47,055 bases of DNA from Lachnospiraceae bacterium (GCA_018056425.1 JAGPFR010000018.1:1-47055); one strand, 5' to 3'; numbered from the stretch's first letter, positions 24,716 through 34,971 are shown. The notes: a model not told the origin generated them from the sequence alone. Program-made: numbers and translations.

Positions 24716-25741
24716 ATGAGCGACGTAAAGATCCTTAACGCACCCGATGTACCCAACATGCCCTGGCAGGACGGGCCCGATACTTTTCAGGATGCTCCCG
24801 TATGGAGATATTCTCAGAACCCCATTATCGGAAGAAATCCCATTGAGGGAGTAGCACGAATCTTCAACAGCGCCGTTGTTGCATATGAAGGAGCATTCGT
24901 CGGAGTATTCCGCGGAGAGCAGAGAAACGGGGTTTCATATATTTACTTCGGAAGAAGCAAAGACGGAATCAATTGGGATTTTGAAAAAGATAAGATCAGA
25001 TTCGTTAATGAAAAGGGCGAAGAGTTCATGCCCGTATATGCATATGATCCCAGGCTTGTTAAGGTAGAGGATACCTATTATGCAATCTGGTGCCAGGATT
25101 TCTACGGCGCAGCGATCGGCATTGCCAAGACCAAGGATTTCAAGACATTTACCAGAATTGAGAATCCTTTTATTCCTTTTAACAGAAATGCTGTTCTCTT
25201 CCCCAGAAAGATAAACGGCAATTATGTAATGCTTTCAAGACCTTCGGATTCGGGACATACTCCCTTCGGAGATATCTTCCTGTCACAGAGCCCCGACATG
25301 GTTTACTGGGGAAAGCACAGACATGTAATGAGCAGATGCTCCGAGTGGTGGGAGAGCCTTAAGATCGGCGGAGGTGCAGCACCCATCGAGACCACAGAAG
25401 GATGGCTGATCTTCTATCACGGTGTTGCGGGAACCTGTAACGGATATGTATATTCCATCGGAGGAGCGATCCTTGATATCAATGAGCCTTCCAAGGTTCT
25501 CTACAGATGTGAGAACTTCCTTCTTACCCCCGAAGAGTGGTATGAGGAAAGAGGATTTGTTCCCAATGTAACCTTCCCTTGTGCAACGGTTCATGATCCC
25601 GCAACCGGAAGGATCGCACTTTACTACGGATGTGCAGACAGCTATGTATCCCTTGCATTTACCAAGGTTGATCTAATCGTTGACTATATCAAGGCTCACA
25701 GCCATGTAACAGATACCGATACCGAACTCGGAATCAGATGA
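24716..25741 (+). CDS. GH130 beta-1,4-mannooligosaccharide phosphorylase (GH130_2 type)
   Basis: A 341-residue cytoplasmic phosphorylase that would release alpha-mannose-1-phosphate from the non-reducing end of beta-1,4-mannooligosaccharides. It has the GH130 five-blade propeller pattern, with catalytic Asp111 in VYAYDPRL, phosphate-pocket residues in [23 protein letters not shown]-like segments, and a YHGV motif. No signal peptide. Length and the short N-terminus fit the GH130_2 subfamily (Ruminococcus RaMP2-like). It is the first gene of the mannan operon, with the next gene 7 bases on. Confidence 0.9.
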   Translation: MSDVKILNAPDVPNMPWQDGPDTFQDAPVWRYSQNPIIGRNPIEGVARIFNSAVVAYEGAFVGVFRGEQRNGVSYIYFGRSKDGINWDFEKDKIRFVNEKGEEFMPVYAYDPRLVKVEDTYYAIWCQDFYGAAIGIAKTKDFKTFTRIENPFIPFNRNAVLFPRKINGNYVMLSRPSDSGHTPFGDIFLSQSPDMVYWGKHRHVMSRCSEWWESLKIGGGAAPIETTEGWLIFYHGVAGTCNGYVYSIGGAILDINEPSKVLYRCENFLLTPEEWYEERGFVPNVTFPCATVHDPATGRIALYYGCADSYVSLAFTKVDLIVDYIKAHSHVTDTDTELGIR

Positions 25742-25748
25742 GGTTAAT

Positions 25749-26927
25749 ATGATCCATCCTAAATATTTTGAATTAAAGGCAAAGCAGGAAGTATACCTGT
25801 CCCGTAAGAATCGAATTGATGAAAATATGTATAACGGGATTTATGACAGATATGTCAATCCGGTTCTTACAAGGGAAAGCGTTCCCATAGAGTGGCAGTA
25901 TGATCTTGATGAAGAGACCAATCCGTTTTTTGAAAACAGACTTGGAATAAACGGAGTGTTTAATTCCGGAGCTCTTTATCTGAACGGAAAATATATCCTT
26001 TGTCCCAGGATAGAAGGGGATGACAGGAAGTCTTTTTTTGCGATAGCAGAGAGCGATTCACCTGTTGACGGATTCAGATTCCGCGGAAAGCCCATTCTCA
26101 TCGATGATTCCAAATATCCCGAAGAGGTCAATGCATATGATATGAGACTGACTCTTCATGAGGACGGATATATCTATGGAGTATACTGTTCAGAGAGCAA
26201 GGATACATCTTCAAACGATCTGTCAGCTGCGGTTGCAGCTGCGGGAATCGTAAGAACGAAGGACCTGGAGCATTGGGAGAGGCTTGATAATCTGATAACC
26301 GAGAGTTCGCCCCAGCAAAGGAACTGTGTACTTTTCCCTGAATTCGTAGACGGCAAGTATGCTTTCTATACAAGACCCATGGACGATTTCATCAACACGG
26401 GTTCTGGCGGAGGAATCGGATTCGGGCTTTGTGATGATATCGAGCATGCCGTTATCAAGGAAGAAAAACTTACATCGCTCAGAAAGTATCACACGATAAC
26501 AGAGGTGAAAAACGGTGCCGGTGCGGTACCCATCAAGACTGACAGAGGCTGGATCCATATAGCTCACGGTGTCAGAAATACCGCTGCGGGATTAAGATAT
26601 GTCATCTATGCATTTGCAACGGCACTTGATGATCCTGCAAGGGTTATCGCAGAGCCTTCGGGACTTCTGATCGGTCCCAGAGGCTATGAAAGACTCGGAG
26701 ATGTAAGCAATGTTGTATTTACAAACGGAGCCGTTGTAAATGAGATGGGCGATGTGTTCATCTACTATGCATCATCCGATACAAGACTCCATGTTGCGGG
26801 AACATCTCTTGAAAGACTTGAGGATTATGTGTTTAACACTCCCGAAGATCCGGGTCACAGCGCAGATTGCGTAAAACAGAGAATAGCACTTATCGAGAAA
26901 AACGAAGCACTCTTTGCGAGAAAATGA
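25749..26927 (+). CDS. GH130 4-O-beta-mannosylglucose phosphorylase (GH130_1 type)
   Basis: A 392-residue cytoplasmic phosphorylase, likely acting on beta-1,4-mannosyl-glucose to give mannose-1-phosphate and glucose. The N-terminal helix-rich extension ([20 protein letters not shown]) and [18 protein letters not shown] are typical of GH130_1; Asp131 in VNAYDMRL is in the same place as the catalytic Asp of characterised enzymes of this subfamily. Partnering GH130_1 with GH130_2 is the standard cytoplasmic set for glucomannan and mannan breakdown in Roseburia- and Ruminococcus-like bacteria. The gene ends overlapping the SGNH esterase start. Confidence 0.9.
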   Translation: MIHPKYFELKAKQEVYLSRKNRIDENMYNGIYDRYVNPVLTRESVPIEWQYDLDEETNPFFENRLGINGVFNSGALYLNGKYILCPRIEGDDRKSFFAIAESDSPVDGFRFRGKPILIDDSKYPEEVNAYDMRLTLHEDGYIYGVYCSESKDTSSNDLSAAVAAAGIVRTKDLEHWERLDNLITESSPQQRNCVLFPEFVDGKYAFYTRPMDDFINTGSGGGIGFGLCDDIEHAVIKEEKLTSLRKYHTITEVKNGAGAVPIKTDRGWIHIAHGVRNTAAGLRYVIYAFATALDDPARVIAEPSGLLIGPRGYERLGDVSNVVFTNGAVVNEMGDVFIYYASSDTRLHVAGTSLERLEDYVFNTPEDPGHSADCVKQRIALIEKNEALFARK

Positions 26928-28042
26928 TGACAGAAAAAGCACAGTCCAACAGAGGGAACAGAAGCAGAATAGTTAATGTCTATAAGAAGGCACAGGCAGG
27001 TGAAGCGATCACTGTGGGATTTCTGGGAGGATCCATAACCCAGGGATGTGCTGCGACTTCTTATGATAAATGTTATGCTTATAAAGTTTTCGAATGGTTT
27101 AAGAATTCTTTTCCGTTATCTGATGTAAAATATGTAAATGCAGGAATCGGCGCAACCGATTCTCAGTTCGGATGCGCAAGGGCGGATGACGATCTTCTTT
27201 CAAAATCACCCGACATATGCTTTGTGGAATTTTCCGTTAATGACGAAGCAACAGATCATTTCCACGAAACTTATGAGGGGCTGGTGAGAAAGATACTTCT
27301 TTCCGATCCTTCAAGGGCTTTGATGATCATTCATAATGTCAGATATGATGATGGAGGCAGTGCTCAGCTCATTCATTCGAAAGTTGCAAGAAGATATGAT
27401 GTCCCCTCGGTCAGCATGAGGGATGTTATAATACCTGAGCTGGAAAGCGGAAGGCTTGAAAACAAGACGATCACTGCCGACAATCTTCATCCTAATGATG
27501 CGGGACATGAACTTGTTTCGAAGATCATAATTTCTGTTTTGGAAGATATTAAAGATCATATGAATGATGCGGAAAAACCTGAAAGTGAGCTGCCTATGCC
27601 CGAAACTGCTGACTTATATGAGGACTCCGTAAGATACAGAAATGACAATGCGGGTGAACTGATCTTGGGAATAAGCGGTTTTGCGGCTGATAATCTAAAA
27701 CAGGATATCATTACCGATATCTTTAGAAAAGGATGGACCGCAAGAGAAAAAGGTTCGTATATAATGTTTAAGGTAAAGGGTTCCTGTATCGGGGTCCAGT
27801 ACAGGAGAACGATACAAAAGCCGGCACCTGTTGCAACTCTTACGGTGGACGGGGATAAATCTTCAGCCATCAGGCTGGATGCTGAGTTTGATGAAGACTG
27901 GGGAGATAAGCTCTGCCTTTGCACTGCACTGGATCACGGTGAAAACAGGGAGCATACCGTCAGGATCGAACTTACACAGACGCATGAAGGAGATGTTCTT
28001 CCGTTTTATCTGGTAAGCATTATCGTATCGGGGAATAAATAA
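26927..28042 (+). CDS. SGNH-hydrolase acetylesterase (mannan O-acetylesterase type)
   Basis: A 371-residue cytoplasmic SGNH hydrolase that probably removes acetyl groups from imported manno-oligosaccharides. Block I GGSIT has Ser36, block II GATDSQFG has Gly near 75, block III VEFSVND has Asn105, and block V DNLHPND has Asp185 and His188. A beta-rich C-terminal domain (about 220-371) could bind substrate, as in CE17-type mannan esterases, which is the assignment I favour from context. The start is ambiguous between 26924 and 26927; the second has better spacing from GCGAG. It overlaps the GH130_1 stop. Confidence 0.82.
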   Translation: MTEKAQSNRGNRSRIVNVYKKAQAGEAITVGFLGGSITQGCAATSYDKCYAYKVFEWFKNSFPLSDVKYVNAGIGATDSQFGCARADDDLLSKSPDICFVEFSVNDEATDHFHETYEGLVRKILLSDPSRALMIIHNVRYDDGGSAQLIHSKVARRYDVPSVSMRDVIIPELESGRLENKTITADNLHPNDAGHELVSKIIISVLEDIKDHMNDAEKPESELPMPETADLYEDSVRYRNDNAGELILGISGFAADNLKQDIITDIFRKGWTAREKGSYIMFKVKGSCIGVQYRRTIQKPAPVATLTVDGDKSSAIRLDAEFDEDWGDKLCLCTALDHGENREHTVRIELTQTHEGDVLPFYLVSIIVSGNK

Positions 28043-28076
28043 AAAACAGATTACGGGGAAATCTGTCGGAGGAATT

Positions 28077-29015
28077 TTGGATAAAGTAATCATATTAAAA
28101 CCGTATTTTTCACATACCATCTGGGGCGGAACAAAACTCAGAGACGAATTCGGTTATGACGAACCGGGCGATGATATCGGAGAATGCTGGGGAATCTCAG
28201 CTCATCCGAGCGGAGAGTCCGTTGCGGTTTCGGGTGAATTTGAAGGGCATAAATTATCCGGGCTCTGGGAGAATCACAGGGAAATATTCGGAAATACCGA
28301 AGGTGACAGATTTCCGCTTCTTATCAAGATAATAGATGCCAATAAAGATCTGAGTATTCAGGTACATCCCGATGATGCCTATGCTAATGAGCATGAGAAC
28401 GGTTCACTTGGAAAGAACGAATGCTGGTATGTGCTCGACTGCCCCGAAGACGGTGAGCTGATCGTCGGACACAATGCATCTTCCCGCGAAGAACTGATCG
28501 AAATGATAGATAACGGAAGATGGGAGAGCCTGATCCGCAGAGTTCCCGTTAAAAAGGGAGATATGATCCAAATAGATGCGGGAACGGTTCATGCGATAAC
28601 TGCGGGCGTATGCGTGCTTGAAACGCAGCAATCCAGTGACATTACATACAGACTTTATGATTACGGAAGACTTCAAAACGGAAAGCCGAGGCCTCTTCAC
28701 CTCGATAAGAGCAAGGACGTGATCTGCGTTCCCGCAGCTGAAGTGGACAAGCAGGTATTTCATGAAGAGAATAAACCCGACAATACGGTAACGGAACTTG
28801 TTAAGTCGAAGTATTTTACCGTATCGAAAGTCAGGGTAAACGGGGAATGTGCCTTTGATACGGATGCAGGCTTTATCTGCGCAAGTGTTGTTGAAGGGGC
28901 CGGTAAAGTATTCGGTACCGATGTAAAAAAAGGAAATCATATGCTTATCACCTCGGAAGGGGCAAAAAGAGTAGTGATGAGCGGAAATATGGATATTATT
29001 TTTTCGAGGGTATAA
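28077..29015 (+). CDS. manA: Mannose-6-phosphate isomerase, class I
   Basis: A 312-residue zinc isomerase converting mannose-6-phosphate to fructose-6-phosphate. It has IWGG near the N-terminus, QVHPDD (His97), LGKNECWY (Glu115) and AGTVHAI (His172), the metal ligands of this family. Length fits the short bacterial type. The start is TTG with a strong GGAGGAAT upstream; no nearby ATG is usable. It feeds mannose from the phosphorylases into glycolysis after a phosphomannomutase, which is not in the window. Its stop abuts the GH36 ATG with no gap. Confidence 0.94.
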   Translation: MDKVIILKPYFSHTIWGGTKLRDEFGYDEPGDDIGECWGISAHPSGESVAVSGEFEGHKLSGLWENHREIFGNTEGDRFPLLIKIIDANKDLSIQVHPDDAYANEHENGSLGKNECWYVLDCPEDGELIVGHNASSREELIEMIDNGRWESLIRRVPVKKGDMIQIDAGTVHAITAGVCVLETQQSSDITYRLYDYGRLQNGKPRPLHLDKSKDVICVPAAEVDKQVFHEENKPDNTVTELVKSKYFTVSKVRVNGECAFDTDAGFICASVVEGAGKVFGTDVKKGNHMLITSEGAKRVVMSGNMDIIFSRV

Positions 29016-31313
29016 ATGGGTATTTATTATGATGAAGAAAACAGTCTCTTTTTCTTAGAGACTGAAAACACTTCGATGTGTCTGGCTGTTACGGATACGG
29101 AAGGTTTTCTTAACAATGTATATTACGGAGCAAAGATTCAAAGGGACAATCTCAGGTACCTGCTTAGGACCGGGGCGGGTCCCTTTGTTCCTTCCGTGAA
29201 TGAAAGGGACAGGGGAAGCTATCTGGACTGTGCAAGATTTGAATTCCCTTCATCCGGAGTCGGCGATTACAGACCTTCCGCAGTTTCGTTACTCGATGCA
29301 TCCGGTCATGATGCTTCACAGTTTTTGTATGAATCTCACAGGATATATAAGGGTAAAGAAAAACTTTATGCCGGAATGCCTGAAGGCGTGGACGTAAGAA
29401 TGCCTGCGACCTTCGAGGGTGAGGGAAAAGCAGAAACGCTTGAGATCACATTATCGGATAAGGTGCTTGGAATTAAGGCACTTCTTACATACACTGTGTT
29501 TGAGGACAGCGATGCGATAATAAAAAGCGTGAAGCTGATCAATAATTCCGACAGTGTTGTCACAATTGAAAAACTTTTGAGCAGCTGCCTTGATCTTGAT
29601 AAGGGAGTGTGGGGAGAACAAAACCCTGATGTCGTTACACTCTCGGGCACATGGGCAAGGGAAAGAAGGATCGACAGGCGGAGTCTGTCCAGAGGGAGCA
29701 CGGAAGTGTATTCCGCAAGAGGAGAGACGTCGCACCAGTTCCAGCCTTTTATGGCGCTCTGCGATCAGAATGCAGATGATTCAAACGGACGGATATATGC
29801 ACAGACTCTTATATGGTCCGGTAACTTTATCTGCGGCTCGTCAATGGATCAGTTTGACAATATAAGATCTTATATCGGAATCAATCCGGAGCATTTTAGC
29901 TGGAACCTTAATCCCGGAGAAGGCTTTCAGGCTCCGGAAGCCGTTCTTGTATATACGGAAGAAGGGTTTGACGGGATGAGTCATGTTTTTCATGACCTTT
30001 TCAGAAAACATCTGATCCGCAGCCCGTATCTATACAAGGACAGACCTGTTTTGATAAACAACTGGGAAGCTACGTATTTTGACTTCGATACCGATAAACT
30101 GATAAGCATTGCATCCGAAGCTAAAAAGTGCGGGATCGAGATGCTTGTCATGGATGACGGATGGTTCGGTAAAAGGAATGATGATAACTCATCGCTGGGT
30201 GACTGGGTAGTCAATGAAGAAAAGCTTCCGGGTGGACTTAAGGCTCTTTCGGATAAATTGGAAGAACTCGGAATGAAGTTCGGTATCTGGTTTGAACCGG
30301 AGATGGTTTCTCCGGACTCGGATCTTTACCGCGCGCATCCCGACTGGGCAATCGCAGTTCCCGGCAGGACTCCCTGCAGGATGAGAAACCAGTACGTGCT
30401 TGATATAACGAGAAGCGAAGTGCGTGACTATGTATATAAGAGCATATCGGATATTCTAAGGAGTGCGAAGATCTCGTATGTAAAATGGGACATGAACAGA
30501 CAGCTCTCGGATCTCGGAAGTGCGGGGCTTGATGCAAAGTCCATGGGAAGGCTGTCATATTTATATACGATCGCGGTTTACGATCTTCAGGGAAGACTTC
30601 TTGAGGAATTCCCGGATCTTCTGCTTGAAAACTGTTCGGGCGGAGGAGCAAGGTTTGATGCGGGAATGCTTTTCTATTCTCCTCAGATATGGTGCTCGGA
30701 TGATACGGATGCATACGAAAGATTGTCCATACAGGCGGGTACGTCCATGGTATATCCTCTGAGCGCTATGGGAGCACATGTCTCTGCTTCTCCAAATCAC
30801 ATTACGGGAAGAGAGATGCCTTTTGATGTAAGGGGCGCCGTGGCTCTTTCAGGAACTTTCGGATATGAACTTGATATTACGAAGATAGCAAAAGAGGAAA
30901 GAGATGCGATTCCCGAGCAGGTTCAGATCTATCATAAATACGGAAGGATAATCCGTGAGGGAAGGTATTATCGCATAGCATCAGAGTCTGAAACCGGGTG
31001 CTACGATGCGTGGATGTCCGTACTGAAGGATGGGTCAAAAGCACTCTTTACTTATATCCAGTGCAGGGCATATCCGAACGGTAAATCAAGGGTCATAAAG
31101 CTTAAGGGACTTGATCCGGATAAGCGTTATGAGATCAGGCTCATCGGTGCAGACAGTGAAGATTCACTGTTTTGCAGCCGAGATAAAAAGAAAACGTGGG
31201 AAGCACTCTCGCCCGGAGAACTGAGCGGTCAGACACTGATGAATGCAGGCCTTATAGTACCCATACTTCCCGGAGATTATGCACAGATGATGTTTGAGAT
31301 TTCAGTGATTTAG
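29016..31313 (+). CDS. Alpha-galactosidase, glycoside hydrolase family 36
   Basis: A 765-residue enzyme that removes alpha-1,6-galactose from galactomannan oligosaccharides or raffinose-type sugars. It has the GH36 plan: N-terminal beta-supersandwich (about 1-330), catalytic barrel (about 340-660) and C-terminal beta-domain. Catalytic motifs are YVKWDMNR with nucleophile Asp492 and CSDDTDA at about 560-566 with the acid/base Asp. VMDDGWFG and NCSGGGARFD are also present. No signal peptide, so cytoplasmic. It is the last gene of the mannan cluster and starts immediately after manA, using GAGGG as its ribosome site. Confidence 0.95.
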   Translation: MGIYYDEENSLFFLETENTSMCLAVTDTEGFLNNVYYGAKIQRDNLRYLLRTGAGPFVPSVNERDRGSYLDCARFEFPSSGVGDYRPSAVSLLDASGHDASQFLYESHRIYKGKEKLYAGMPEGVDVRMPATFEGEGKAETLEITLSDKVLGIKALLTYTVFEDSDAIIKSVKLINNSDSVVTIEKLLSSCLDLDKGVWGEQNPDVVTLSGTWARERRIDRRSLSRGSTEVYSARGETSHQFQPFMALCDQNADDSNGRIYAQTLIWSGNFICGSSMDQFDNIRSYIGINPEHFSWNLNPGEGFQAPEAVLVYTEEGFDGMSHVFHDLFRKHLIRSPYLYKDRPVLINNWEATYFDFDTDKLISIASEAKKCGIEMLVMDDGWFGKRNDDNSSLGDWVVNEEKLPGGLKALSDKLEELGMKFGIWFEPEMVSPDSDLYRAHPDWAIAVPGRTPCRMRNQYVLDITRSEVRDYVYKSISDILRSAKISYVKWDMNRQLSDLGSAGLDAKSMGRLSYLYTIAVYDLQGRLLEEFPDLLLENCSGGGARFDAGMLFYSPQIWCSDDTDAYERLSIQAGTSMVYPLSAMGAHVSASPNHITGREMPFDVRGAVALSGTFGYELDITKIAKEERDAIPEQVQIYHKYGRIIREGRYYRIASESETGCYDAWMSVLKDGSKALFTYIQCRAYPNGKSRVIKLKGLDPDKRYEIRLIGADSEDSLFCSRDKKKTWEALSPGELSGQTLMNAGLIVPILPGDYAQMMFEISVI

Positions 31314-31332
31314 CATGCTAAATAAATAAAGC

Positions 31333-31361
31333 TTGCGTTATGTGAGGTTTTTGCTTAAAAT
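31333..31361 (+). promoter_or_regulatory. Candidate promoter of the AGCS symporter gene
   Basis: TTGCGT, 17 bases, TAAAAT. The predicted transcript start (near 31368) lies just before the terminator hairpin at 31377-31411. My positions here may be off by one base. Confidence 0.35.
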
Positions 31362-31376
31362 ATCCATATTGACAAA

Positions 31377-31411
31377 GGCGCCAATTCCATAGATTGGCGT
31401 CTTATTTTTTT
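31377..31411 (+). terminator. Terminator of the mannan operon
   Basis: A stem GGCGCCAAT (31377-31385) / ATTGGCGTC (31393-31401) with a 7-base loop, then TTATTTTTTTT. The ribosome binding site of the next gene (GAGAGGAG) starts right after the T-tract. Confidence 0.85.
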
Positions 31412-31426
31412 GAGAGGAGAACAAAA

Positions 31427-32914
31427 GTGCAGCTGATAGAGAGTGTCAATTCGGCCGTAAATAATTTTGTGTGGGGACTCCCGATGCTGGTTCTGCTTGT
31501 AGGAACCGGAATACTCATGACCGCCCTTACCGGTTTTTTCCAGGTAACTCACGTCGGTCACTGGTTTAAAAGTACTCTTGGGGGGATCTTTAAGAACAAA
31601 CATGTAACTGCCCATACTGCAGATCACGATCGTCAGATCAGCCAGTTTCAGAGCCTTTGTACCGCTCTTGCGGCAACAATCGGTACAGGTAATATTGCAG
31701 GTGTTGCTGCGGCTCTTGCCACGGGCGGACCCGGTGCGATCTTCTGGATGTGGATCGTTGCGTTCTTCGGAATGATGACTAACTATTCGGAGAATGTTCT
31801 CGGTATCTATTACAGAAGAAAGAATTCCGAGGGAGAGTGGTGCGGCGGTGCCATGTATTATCTTAAGGATGGTCTCGGATCCAGGAAAGGATGCAGGACA
31901 ATTGGGTCAATCCTTGCTGTGCTCTTCAGTATCTTCTGCGTTCTTGCTTCCTTCGGAATCGGAAACATGAGCCAGATCAATTCGATCGCGGTTAATCTGA
32001 ATTCCGTATTTAAAATTCCCTATGTTGTAACCGGATTCATCCTCATGTATCTGGCCGGACTTGTTATCGTAGGCGGACTTAAGAGGATAGCCAGCGTAAC
32101 TGAGAAGCTTGTTCCGTTCATGGCGGTTCTCTATGTGATCGGCTGTATCGTGATCGTAGTTTCTCATGCTACGACTGTCGGTTCAGCATTTGCTGCCATC
32201 TTCAAGGGAGCATTTGCTATGAAGGCTGTAGGCGGCGGAATCGTGGGAAGCGGAGTAAAGGCAGCCGTTACCTGGGGTATGAAGAGAGGTGTCTTCTCGA
32301 ATGAGGCAGGTCTCGGATCTTCCGTTATGGTACACTCCGCATCAAATGTTAAAGAGCCTGTTAAACAGGGTATGTGGGGGATCTTCGAAGTGTTCGCCGA
32401 CACCATTGTTGTCTGTACACTTACCGCACTTGCTGTTCTTACATCGGGTGTAATGAACCTTCAGACCGGTGAGATGATCTCAACTTCAGAAAAGACAGCT
32501 CTTGTTGCGGAGGCATTCTCCGGAACTCTCGGTGTCTTTGGCGGATGGTTCATCGCGATCGCGATCACCTTGTTTGCCTTCTCGACCGTACTCGGATGGA
32601 GCGTATACGGCAGCAAGGCATTTGAGTATCTCTTCGGCACAAAGGCGGTGATCTTTTATAAGATCATATTTGTGGCTTTCGTTGTGATCGGTGCCACAAT
32701 GGATCTTTCTCTTGCATGGGATCTTTCGGATACGTTCAACGGTCTTATGGCCATGCCCAACCTTATCGGTGTTCTTGCATTGAGCGGAACCGTTATGAAG
32801 ATTACACGTAACTATGTGGACAGAACTCTGAAGGGAAAAGATATTAAGCCTATGTATTCGGCACTTCCCGAAGTCCAGAAAGAACAGGAAGAACGTACGG
32901 ATGATATACAGTGA
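31427..32914 (+). CDS. AGCS family sodium:amino-acid symporter
   Basis: A 495-residue sodium-coupled alanine/glycine importer with about 11 membrane segments. Family marks: NSAVNNFVWGLPMLVLLVGTGILMT at the start, TALAATIGTGNIAGVAAALATGGPGAIFWMW, and RGVFSNEAGLGSSVMVHS. The start is GTG at 31427 with GAGAGGAG upstream; the in-frame TTG at 31394 lies inside the terminator stem and is rejected. It is separated from the mannan operon by a terminator, so its role there is unlikely. Confidence 0.93.
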   Translation: MQLIESVNSAVNNFVWGLPMLVLLVGTGILMTALTGFFQVTHVGHWFKSTLGGIFKNKHVTAHTADHDRQISQFQSLCTALAATIGTGNIAGVAAALATGGPGAIFWMWIVAFFGMMTNYSENVLGIYYRRKNSEGEWCGGAMYYLKDGLGSRKGCRTIGSILAVLFSIFCVLASFGIGNMSQINSIAVNLNSVFKIPYVVTGFILMYLAGLVIVGGLKRIASVTEKLVPFMAVLYVIGCIVIVVSHATTVGSAFAAIFKGAFAMKAVGGGIVGSGVKAAVTWGMKRGVFSNEAGLGSSVMVHSASNVKEPVKQGMWGIFEVFADTIVVCTLTALAVLTSGVMNLQTGEMISTSEKTALVAEAFSGTLGVFGGWFIAIAITLFAFSTVLGWSVYGSKAFEYLFGTKAVIFYKIIFVAFVVIGATMDLSLAWDLSDTFNGLMAMPNLIGVLALSGTVMKITRNYVDRTLKGKDIKPMYSALPEVQKEQEERTDDIQ

Positions 32915-32940
32915 TTTGCTGGTTTTTTCCCGTGAATTGA

Positions 32941-32983
32941 TATAATATAAAAGGTGCGGAATCGTTATCGGTTGCGCACCTTT
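32941..32983 (+). promoter_or_regulatory. -10 box and leader hairpin before the second hybrid kinase
   Basis: TATAAT at 32941-32946 is followed by a 9-bp perfect stem AAAGGTGCG (32950-32958) / CGCACCTTT (32975-32983). The T-rich tail (TTTGTTCTTGTT) is broken, so it could be a weak terminator for the symporter gene or a leader structure. No good -35 box is seen. Confidence 0.5.
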
Positions 32984-33023
32984 GTTCTTGTTCAAATGCT
33001 ATACGTGAAAGAGTGGGCCGGTT

Positions 33024-34922
33024 ATGAGTAATTACAATATTTCATATGAAGTGGCCTCAGTTTTCTTCATGGTTATATCCATAGCCTGTCTTGTGATGAT
33101 GAGAAGGACAAGAACGGACAGATATAAGAAGTTTTTGGTCCTTATGATCTCTGTTTTGTGCGGACTTATTTTTGATATTCTGGGTGCGGTATCCATTGCT
33201 GTTCCGGAATATTTCAGTCCTGCGATAACTCTTATCATCAACACCGTCTATTTTTTCTTTGCGGCTTTCGCCGGATACGTCTACCTCAGATATGCCGAGG
33301 CTTTTGTAGGAGAACAGAATAAATTCGACAAAGTAATGATCAAAGTAAATATGGCTTTGATGATCACTTATACCGTGGTTCTGATCATAAACATGAAAGC
33401 CGGATGGATATTCTATCTCGGAGAGAACAACGTATACAATTTCGGTCCCATACATTTTCTGTGTTATGTTCCGACTTTCTATTTTATAGTCTATGTTCTG
33501 ATCTATGCACTGATGCATTATAAGAGCCTTAATCTTCGCGAGATGATCTCGCTTTCCGGATTTATCTTTATCACCATAGGAACTATCTTTCAGGCCCTGG
33601 TCGCGCCCGGAACATTGCTTGTTTTCTTTTTCGGGACAATCGGAGTAATGATCATACTTCTCTTTGTGGAGACTCCGGATTATGCACACCTTCAGGAGAC
33701 ACTTGTTGAGCTTGATGCATGCAAGATCGAGGCGGAGAAGGCGAAGAGAGTTAAGGGCGAGTTTTTGACATCCGTATCCCGTGACATCAAGACTCCCATG
33801 AGTACGGTTCTCGGAATGGATGAGATGATCCTCAGGGAAAGCAGGGATGAGTATATAACCGGATATGCCAGGGATATCGAAAGCGCCGGTCTTACCCTGA
33901 TGGAAACCATCAATAAGATCCTGGATTATGCGGATATTGAGACGGGGAAGCTCGATATAGTCAATGCTCCGTACAAGGTTTCTTCTCTGGTCAAAGATGT
34001 ATATAAGACATGTCTTTTCAGAGCGGATGAGAAGGGACTTAAACTTAACTGCGATGTCGGAAATCTCGTTCCCGAAATACTGGTGGGAGATGTCGTAAGG
34101 ATCAGGCAGATCATGCTCAACCTGATCGGAAATGCCATCAAATATACCTCAAAAGGACATGTAAGTCTTTATGTCGGGTCATCGGCACTTGACGGAAAGA
34201 GTATCAGCCTTGAGATAAAGGTTACGGATACCGGAAGGGGCATCAAAGAGGAAGAACTCGGTAAAGTATTCGGGACCTTTGACAGGCTGGGGGATACCAG
34301 ATCCAGGGCCGGTGACGGAGTCGGACTCGGACTTGCGATCGTATCCAAGCTTACCGATATGATGAATGGTGAGGTCAGCGCGGAGAGTAAATACGGCGAA
34401 GGATCGGTATTTACCGTAAAGATCCCTCAGAGGATCGCTGAGCAGTCCGATCTGATCGATGAGGACGTGGACAATCCTACATACGGCGAAAAAGCGCATG
34501 AGGGTCCTCTTTTCAAGGCACCCGAGGCTAAGGTTCTTATAGTTGACGATAACGATATCAACCGCGTTCTCGAAGCAATGCTTCTTAAAGAAACCGAGGT
34601 TATAACAAATCAGGTATCCGGCGGAAAGCAGATGCTCGAGGAATTAACAAGGAACAGTTACGACGTGGTACTTCTCGACCATATCATGCCGGATATGGAC
34701 GGAGTGGAGGCACTCAGAAGGGCAAGACAGATCGAACGTGTTAAGAATGCAAGTACATCGTTTATCGCAATCACGGCCAATGCTCTTTCCGGTGCCAGGG
34801 AGGAATATCTGAGGCAGGGATTCGATGATTTCGTATCCAAACCCGTTAACGGCAGACGTCTTGAGGAGGCAGTTATGAACCTTCTTGACGACAACCTGAT
34901 CTCCGAGAGAAACGATATGTGA
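33024..34922 (+). CDS. Hybrid histidine-kinase-like protein lacking the phosphoacceptor histidine
   Basis: A 632-residue protein with seven or so membrane segments (about 8-215, 7TM-type sensor), a HisKA-like helix pair, a HATPase domain (about 340-470) and a C-terminal receiver (about 503-625). The HisKA motif that normally reads SHEIRTP reads SRDIKTP: Arg253 replaces the phosphoacceptor His. The codon is CGT, one transition from CAT. The ATP-binding motifs (NLIGNAIKYT, DTGRGI, GVGLGLAIV) are intact, as is receiver Asp552. It cannot autophosphorylate by the usual route, so it may signal by binding, act on another kinase, or be an inactive copy. It precedes an EAL phosphodiesterase gene. Confidence 0.9.
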   Translation: MSNYNISYEVASVFFMVISIACLVMMRRTRTDRYKKFLVLMISVLCGLIFDILGAVSIAVPEYFSPAITLIINTVYFFFAAFAGYVYLRYAEAFVGEQNKFDKVMIKVNMALMITYTVVLIINMKAGWIFYLGENNVYNFGPIHFLCYVPTFYFIVYVLIYALMHYKSLNLREMISLSGFIFITIGTIFQALVAPGTLLVFFFGTIGVMIILLFVETPDYAHLQETLVELDACKIEAEKAKRVKGEFLTSVSRDIKTPMSTVLGMDEMILRESRDEYITGYARDIESAGLTLMETINKILDYADIETGKLDIVNAPYKVSSLVKDVYKTCLFRADEKGLKLNCDVGNLVPEILVGDVVRIRQIMLNLIGNAIKYTSKGHVSLYVGSSALDGKSISLEIKVTDTGRGIKEEELGKVFGTFDRLGDTRSRAGDGVGLGLAIVSKLTDMMNGEVSAESKYGEGSVFTVKIPQRIAEQSDLIDEDVDNPTYGEKAHEGPLFKAPEAKVLIVDDNDINRVLEAMLLKETEVITNQVSGGKQMLEELTRNSYDVVLLDHIMPDMDGVEALRRARQIERVKNASTSFIAITANALSGAREEYLRQGFDDFVSKPVNGRRLEEAVMNLLDDNLISERNDM

Positions 34923-34971
34923 TTTTGCCGAAAAAAGTACCTAAAAACTGTAGTTTTTACAATAGATTCTA

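Noticed and set aside
31394-31426. TTG start for the AGCS symporter
   Set aside because: It lies inside the terminator stem and has no ribosome site, whereas GTG at 31427 does.
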